Assembly: GCA_027484885.1 (NCBI GenBank)
Contig: JAIXSD010000152.1
Coordinates: forward strand, 1 to 5,217
Direction: 5' to 3'
DNA: 5,217 nt
Source of the DNA: Rubrivivax sp.
GTDB lineage: Bacteria; Pseudomonadota; Gammaproteobacteria; Burkholderiales; Burkholderiaceae_C
The notes beneath the pieces were generated by a model. The model saw only the letters and a program-made list of their open reading frames with translations. It was not told where the DNA came from and did not search any database. Position numbers and translations under genes: made by a program. This document shows positions 4,796-5,217 of the stretch, piece after piece; position 1 is the stretch's first letter, and every line of letters starts with the position of its first letter.

Positions 4796-5217
4796 ATGAG
4801 CCACACACACTTCCACGCCATCCCCACCGCTCCGGGCCACCATGTGCTGCAAGGCGCCAGCTGCCGGCTGCTGGGTTTTGAAAAGCTGGTGCTGCTGCCG
4901 GGCCAGGCGCACAGCGGCCAGGTGGCGGGTGACCGCGAGCAGATGCTGGTGGTGCTTTCGGGCACGGCCGAGGCGGTGGAAGTGGTGGGAGGCCCGCGCT
5001 TTGCGAATGTGGGCGGGCGGGCCAATGTGTTTGTGGGCAACCCGCACAGCGTCTACCTGCCGCGCGGCAGCCGCTTCACGGTCACGGCGGGCAGCCGGTT
5101 CGAGGCGGTGCTGGTGAGCGCGCCGTCCAGCCTGGACACCGAGGCCTACGAGGTGCGGCCCGAGGCGGTGCGCACCGGCACCTGGGGCACGCTGAACTAC
5201 ACGCGGCATTTCCGCGA
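4796..5217 (+). CDS. iolB: IolB-like 5-deoxy-glucuronate isomerase, 5' part
   Basis: The first 140 codons of a KduI/IolB-family bicupin, open at the window edge (the family is about 270 residues). IolB converts 5-deoxy-D-glucuronate to 2-deoxy-5-keto-D-gluconate in myo-inositol breakdown, in the cytoplasm. The call rests on the pattern FANVGGRANVF (69-79), PHSVYLPRG (83-91), FEAVLVSAPSS and the late GTWGTLNYTRHFR. These line up with the equivalent FENIGTRESVF...SVYI...RSFEITA...RVALCYSPS stretch of Bacillus IolB as I remember it. The C-terminal cupin with the metal-binding residues is not in the window, so catalytic competence cannot be judged. ATG 4796 is the only sensible start (MSHTHFHAIPT), yet no Shine-Dalgarno precedes it. 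Codon use is GC-rich like the permease and unlike the DNA just upstream. A KduI-type substrate is the main alternative. Confidence 0.85.
   Translation, partial: MSHTHFHAIPTAPGHHVLQGASCRLLGFEKLVLLPGQAHSGQVAGDREQMLVVLSGTAEAVEVVGGPRFANVGGRANVFVGNPHSVYLPRGSRFTVTAGSRFEAVLVSAPSSLDTEAYEVRPEAVRTGTWGTLNYTRHFR

Noticed and set aside
4739..5209. Long - strand frame opposite iolB
   Set aside because: It is an antisense shadow of iolB. The + strand translation has clear family motifs.

Overview
The window looks like a chromosomal segment of a betaproteobacterium, probably Burkholderiales and perhaps Comamonadaceae. That placement rests on the GC-rich, C/G-ending codons of the two flanking genes (positions 421-480 hold 42 G/C of 60) and on the style of the iolB-like protein. 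It is inference, not a database result.

Layout. (1) 1-894, + strand: the 3' part of a Major Facilitator Superfamily permease, cut by the window edge. (2) 953-2117, - strand: two tandem genes for small predicted outer-membrane lipoproteins of unknown function, 10 bp apart and probably one transcript. (3) 2346-2981, - strand: a secreted protein with a Sec signal peptide, two cysteines and a motif reminiscent of netrin/TIMP-like domains. (4) 3093-3706, - strand: a low-GC pair consisting of a 69-residue charged helical orphan followed by an XRE-family HTH regulator, with an 11-bp perfect stem-loop in the 47-bp gap between them. A very AT-rich segment (3781-3840 has 9 G/C of 60) upstream of the pair probably holds its promoter. 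(5) 3841-4795: almost 1 kb with no convincing gene. It contains a three-copy GCAACT element at exact 28-bp period and a nested set of strong inverted repeats that could be a structured RNA. (6) 4796-5217, + strand: the start of an iolB-like 5-deoxy-glucuronate isomerase, cut by the window edge.

How it fits together. The permease and iolB point the same way and have similar high-GC codon use. They plausibly belong to one carbohydrate (inositol-type) uptake and catabolism locus. Everything between them lies on the other strand, is compositionally uneven, and reads as accessory cargo between two metabolic genes. No transposase, integrase or tRNA was recognised, so the way it arrived is unknown. 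The items most worth a second look are the regulator/orphan pair with its intergenic hairpin, the 28-bp-period array, and the nested inverted repeats at 4211-4352.
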